A stretch of DNA of 64,000 nt from Plazaster borealis (lineage: Eukaryota; Echinodermata; Asteroidea; Forcipulatida; Labidiasteridae), in contig CM037472.1 in NCBI GenBank assembly GCA_021014325.1, forward strand, positions 186,001 to 250,000, given 5' to 3'. Every line of letters begins with the position of its first letter. Position 1 is the stretch's first letter. Position numbers and translations under genes: made by a program. Positions 63,201 to 64,000 of this stretch are shown here, in pieces. The notes beneath the pieces were generated by a model. The model made no database searches. It had not been told where the DNA came from and saw only the letters and a program-made list of their open reading frames with translations.

Positions 63201-64000
63201 GACACACTGAAGTTTTGTTTGTACATGTAGGATGTGATAACTGGACTTCAATATGGGCGCTTTGGACGTGAAGATTCCACCCTGGTACTGACCACAAGAA
63301 GAGGAAGTCTCCTCATCAAGATTCTAAAACGAAGTGCCATGTTTGAAGAGAAAGATCTAGTCAGGGGTCCACCTCCTTCCCAAGCACAAAAACTCAATGT
63401 TCCTAAGAAGACTAAGGTGTTTGTTGACCAGACTATGCGGGAAAGGGAGAATGGAATATGTAAGTGAAGTTTAAGCAAACAGCATGAGGGTAGTTCTTTT
63501 TAATTAATAATTTATCATTTTTGGATATTGAAAGCTAACAATTGTGAATTCAATTTGTATTTCTAGCCATGCATCGTATGTTTCAGCATGATTTGTATCG
63601 ACTGAGGCTAAATACAGCAAGGTCATTCGTCAAAGCTCTTGATAACAGCTCCACACCGATCTCGTCTAATCCTGCTGAACCTCTGAAACTCTCTGCTCAG
63701 GTAAGGCATATGGGGTGACTGTGATAGAACCAAAATCAATGTTACAGCATCTAGGAAGAAATGGCCTCCTGGGATATCATAGCTACTAGAATAATCCGAG
63801 TTTGGTAATGGTGCATTTATTGATGAAGGAAGTTACTTGAAAAGGCTTTTTCATTTCTAGAAATTCTTCAATTTAATTATAAGCTTCTTTCTTTCTTTGT
63901 GGCAGATTCAAGGTATAGGACCAACTTTCAAGTTAACAGTCAATCTTCAGAATACATCCCTTAATTTGCCCTCCATGCAGCTTCTCATAACTTTCTTATA
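42204..64000 (+). CDS. BBS1: Bardet-Biedl syndrome 1 protein, exons 1-13, C-terminus outside window
   Basis: Subunit of the BBSome, the coat-like complex that with ARL6/BBS3 carries membrane proteins in and out of cilia. Thirteen exons chain in phase to 1583 nt (527 complete codons); human BBS1 is 593 residues, so about 65 residues are missing at the right edge. Diagnostic stretches: [61 protein letters not shown]-type propeller strands and the beginning of the ear-like C-terminal domain ([18 protein letters not shown]). The N-terminal part forms a beta-propeller and the C-terminal part a gamma-adaptin-ear-like fold, as known for the family. Exon 1 to exon 2 is a 10.3-kb intron. Confidence 0.95.
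42906..43574. mobile_element. Large palindrome with about 285-bp arms (foldback-like element)
   Basis: Left arm 42906-43192 is an inverted copy of right arm 43290-43574, with about 97 bases between them. Near the tips each arm holds a small hairpin built of GTAACCCTCC and GGAGGGTTACG around a GC-rich loop. Inner arm ends read CGAGCGAAAGAGTCA and TGACTCTTTCACTCG. No transposase is present. I could not define a clear target-site duplication. Confidence 0.88.
44296..44728. mobile_element. Mutator-like MITE with about 105-bp inverted repeats
   Basis: Arms 44309-44411 and 44617-44717 are inverted copies starting GACCMAGTAACT and containing CTGGGGCGCTGTACT. Directly outside lie two identical 11-bp direct repeats, TACTCGTTTAT (44296-44306 and 44718-44728), a plausible target-site duplication. 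Long inverted repeats with a 9-11-bp duplication fit Mutator-like non-autonomous elements. There is no coding capacity. Confidence 0.75.
44850..45095 (-). mobile_element. tRNA-like SINE, family 4
   Basis: Shares GGTTGTGAAGCCAAGGACTC, GATGTGGGAGGAAAACCCTG and the reverse B box GGATTCGAATCGGG with the copy at 15475. BBS1 intron 1. Confidence 0.65.
45100..46487. other. Unassigned intronic stretch of BBS1 intron 1
   Basis: No gene is visible. 45715-46480 has GC-richer text (GGCAGGGCTCGCCTTGCCG, CCTTATATACC in reverse TATA-like form) that could be a solo LTR on the minus strand, but I see no clear TG..CA ends or flanking duplication. Confidence 0.3.
46488..46680. mobile_element. MITE family M4
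   Basis: Starts ATGGCCCAATTTTATAGAGC; continues GCTTGACGATTTCCTGCTAAG and ends in an inverse TTGCTTAGCTACT region. It abuts the 50-bp minisatellite at its 3' side. Confidence 0.65.
46695..49497 (+). repeat. 50-bp minisatellite, about 56 units, with 350-bp higher-order repeat
   Basis: Strict 50-base period with core TTGATCCTTCCAGGGGTCAT followed by a variable AGACYGTCGACYGTCAGGAG part. From 47281 the variant AGATCGTCGACCGTCAAGAG recurs at 47631 and 47981, so seven 50-bp units form a 350-bp higher-order unit copied at least twice. The array lies inside BBS1 intron 1, has no long open frame and no nearby exon. Confidence 0.95.
49688..51113. repeat. Pair of related palindromic fragments 1.2 kb apart
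   Basis: 49688-49870 begins GGGCCGATTTAACAAAGAGTT with internal AACTCGTCCTAA inverse steps; 50990-51113 ends GTTTTGTGAAATCGACCCC. The two ends are inverse and may delimit one element or be two MITEs of one family. The 1.1 kb between has no recognised gene. Confidence 0.4.
52229..52491 (+). CDS. BBS1: Candidate alternative first coding exon of BBS1
   Basis: An open frame from ATG at 52229 runs 87 full codons ([14 protein letters not shown]...) and ends AG in phase 2 before a GTAGGTTG donor. That is the same phase and nearly the same donor as exon 1, so it would splice in frame to exon 2 at 52606. An in-frame TAA lies upstream at 52178. I do not recognise the protein; it is charged and not low-complexity. 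If used, it would replace the 20-residue N-terminus with about 88 residues. It may instead be chance or an exon of an unrelated transcript. Confidence 0.4.
52572..52605 (+). repeat. TTTG microsatellite forming the exon 2 acceptor tract
   Basis: GTTTGTTTGTTTGTTTGTTT followed by TTATCTAACAG. The repeat supplies the pyrimidine tract before BBS1 exon 2; its length could affect splicing. Confidence 0.85.
52606..57522 (+). CDS. BBS1: BBS1 exons 2-5
   Basis: Exons 52606-52685 (ends phase 1), 55078-55251 (phase 1), 56158-56282 (phase 0), 57434-57522 (phase 2). They encode [54 protein letters not shown], the conserved [15 protein letters not shown] and [12 protein letters not shown], then the helical segment [17 protein letters not shown]. 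All match BBS1 in order. The exon 2 acceptor uses a TTTG microsatellite as its polypyrimidine tract. Confidence 0.93.
52790..53175 (+). repeat. Tandem array of about 85-115 bp, 4 copies
   Basis: Each unit contains AACTCAACACCCAAACTGTT (or a variant), GACTCTGATTATGGTGGTAT and GCCTGATCC(T)TGTAAAGCA. It lies in BBS1 intron 2, about 100 bases after exon 2, and does not include exon sequence. Confidence 0.8.
54390..54790 (+). repeat. Dispersed repeat of about 400 bp, copy 3
   Basis: GCACAAGTCTCGTGTATATT, GTGAATAAGACTTGACAGTC, GTAATGGTCGCACAAATTTG and AAAAATAAGCATCCTCATCC. In BBS1 intron 2, 0.3 kb before exon 3. Confidence 0.75.
55695..55820 (+). repeat. Tail fragment of family 1 SINE
   Basis: TACACCGATGTGTGTAAAGC, GTATACTCGGTACTTTTC, then TCTTTATCCCCGATGCAAAT and TTAACATCTAT. 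The tRNA-like head is missing and the tail is partly duplicated and inverted. It sits in BBS1 intron 3. Confidence 0.65.
57070..57265 (-). mobile_element. tRNA-derived SINE, family 3
   Basis: Reverse head CCAACTGAGCTATCTGGCTC, then GTTGGCGGTCTCCC and the body in reverse (AGTCAGAAGCCATTCAACCT). In BBS1 intron 4. Confidence 0.7.
58089..58825 (+). CDS. BBS1: BBS1 exons 6-7
   Basis: Exons 58089-58164 (phase 0) and 58694-58825 (phase 0). Exon 6 encodes [19 protein letters not shown]; exon 7 encodes [18 protein letters not shown] and [17 protein letters not shown]. The last 81 bases of exon 7 plus 7 intron bases are the founder unit of the 88-bp tandem array that follows. Only this first copy has the upstream half of the exon and the TTTCTTTATAG acceptor, so it is taken as the true exon. 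Confidence 0.93.
58205..58500 (+). mobile_element. LINE reverse-transcriptase 3' fragment
   Basis: From about 58238 the frame reads [20 protein letters not shown] then LKTFLFHD and a stop at about 58322. This matches the C-terminal end of many non-LTR retrotransposon ORF2 proteins (CR1/L2-like WNxLP...F..RLK motif). An AGCGCTATGTAAATGCC segment and ATT repeats follow, as in a 3' end. 5'-truncated copy in BBS1 intron 6. Confidence 0.75.
58745..59741 (+). repeat. Exon-edge tandem array, about 11.5 copies of 85-88 bp (BBS1 exon 7 donor)
   Basis: Copies start at 58745, 58833, 58921, 59009, 59097, 59184, 59272, 59357, 59444, 59531, 59619 and 59707 (partial). A unit is 81 bases of the 3' end of exon 7 plus 7 intron bases (GTAAGAT). 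Most copies keep a GTAAGAT or GTAATA-type donor; several have GGCTATGGTAATA. Since 88 is not a multiple of three and the donor is followed by in-frame TAG, reading through the first donor stops within five codons. Confidence 0.95.
59873..62230 (+). CDS. BBS1: BBS1 exons 8-9
   Basis: Exons 59873-59979 (phase 2) and 62110-62230 (phase 0), encoding [32 protein letters not shown], then [20 protein letters not shown] and [17 protein letters not shown]. These are propeller strands of BBS1. The intron between them carries a LINE-like 3' fragment and a near-perfect inverted SINE duplication. The 158-residue open frame beginning at 61802 is intron read-through into exon 9, not a gene. Confidence 0.93.
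60801..61178. repeat. Inverted duplication of a tRNA-derived SINE in BBS1 intron 8
   Basis: A minus-strand copy (60801 to about 60975) faces a plus-strand copy (about 61010-61178). Both contain the pol III B box GGTTCGAATCC (plus copy 61067-61077; in reverse in the other) and both share the unusual GCTAACACACATCGGTG where other copies have GCTTTACACAC. Shared variants suggest one inverted duplication event. The RNA would fold as a hairpin of about 150 bp. Confidence 0.85.
61490..61660. repeat. Inverted pair of the AAACGTCAGG repeat
   Basis: A reversed copy (GCTTACCAACCAAAAGGACC to GCAGAGTCTTTCTCGA) is followed by a forward one (TTCGAGAAAGACTTTGCTTG, GAAACGTCAGGACACTAAC). Confidence 0.6.
62365..62765 (+). 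mobile_element. Full-length family 2 SINE
   Basis: Head GGCGTGTCGCGGCCGAGCGG, B box GGTTCAAGTCCC, body with TTGTGTAATGCATGTAGAAG, and a tail ending ATAAAGCATTATATAAGAAC. This is the best-preserved copy, in BBS1 intron 9 just before exon 10. Confidence 0.8.
62779..64000 (+). CDS. BBS1: BBS1 exons 10-13 (exon 13 cut by window end)
   Basis: Exons 62779-62937 (0), 63231-63459 (1), 63567-63700 (0) and 63906-64000 (partial). They encode [36 protein letters not shown], the [15 protein letters not shown] blade, [37 protein letters not shown] and the start of the C-terminal ear-like domain. The residue equivalent to human Met390 (site of the common M390R disease allele, from memory) is Leu in STLVLTT. 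The reading frame is open to the last base. Confidence 0.93.

Overview
This is a eukaryotic, intron-rich, AT-rich window carrying two incomplete genes in head-to-head arrangement. On the minus strand is a beta-heavy (beta-V) spectrin gene, SPTBN5/karst type. It runs from a probable non-coding first exon near 41.0 kb down past the left edge. I placed 46 coding exons by matching AC..CT (GT..AG on the minus strand) boundaries and reading phase. They join into one open frame of 7215 nt, or 2405 residues, covering two calponin-homology domains, about 18-19 spectrin repeats and the SH3 domain that marks the beta-heavy class. On the plus strand is BBS1, the BBSome subunit, from its start codon at 42204 past the right edge. 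I placed 13 exons, giving 527 complete codons.

The organism is an animal. The gene pair, the many tRNA-derived SINEs and the SH3-containing beta-heavy spectrin suggest an invertebrate deuterostome, most likely an echinoderm. That last step is an impression from sequence style, not proof.

Layout: 260-38597 spectrin coding exons; about 40871-41030 probable 5' UTR exon; about 41030-42200 the shared divergent promoter region; 42204-42265 BBS1 exon 1; 42266-52605 a 10.3-kb BBS1 intron filled with a 285-bp-arm palindrome, a Mutator-like MITE, a 2.8-kb minisatellite of 50-bp units and a possible alternative first exon (52229-52491); 52606-64000 BBS1 exons 2-13. The introns hold at least four tRNA-like SINE families, several MITE families with terminal inverted repeats, and a LINE 3' fragment.

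The most unusual feature is a set of four local tandem duplications (28.45, 29.24, 19.33 and 58.75 kb), each straddling an exon-intron boundary. Each copies a piece of exon together with its splice site. One BBS1 array carries about 11 copies of the last 81 bp of an exon with its donor site. Functionally, beta-heavy spectrin organises the apical membrane skeleton and BBS1 works in ciliary membrane traffic, so a shared promoter region would be biologically sensible. That link is inference.
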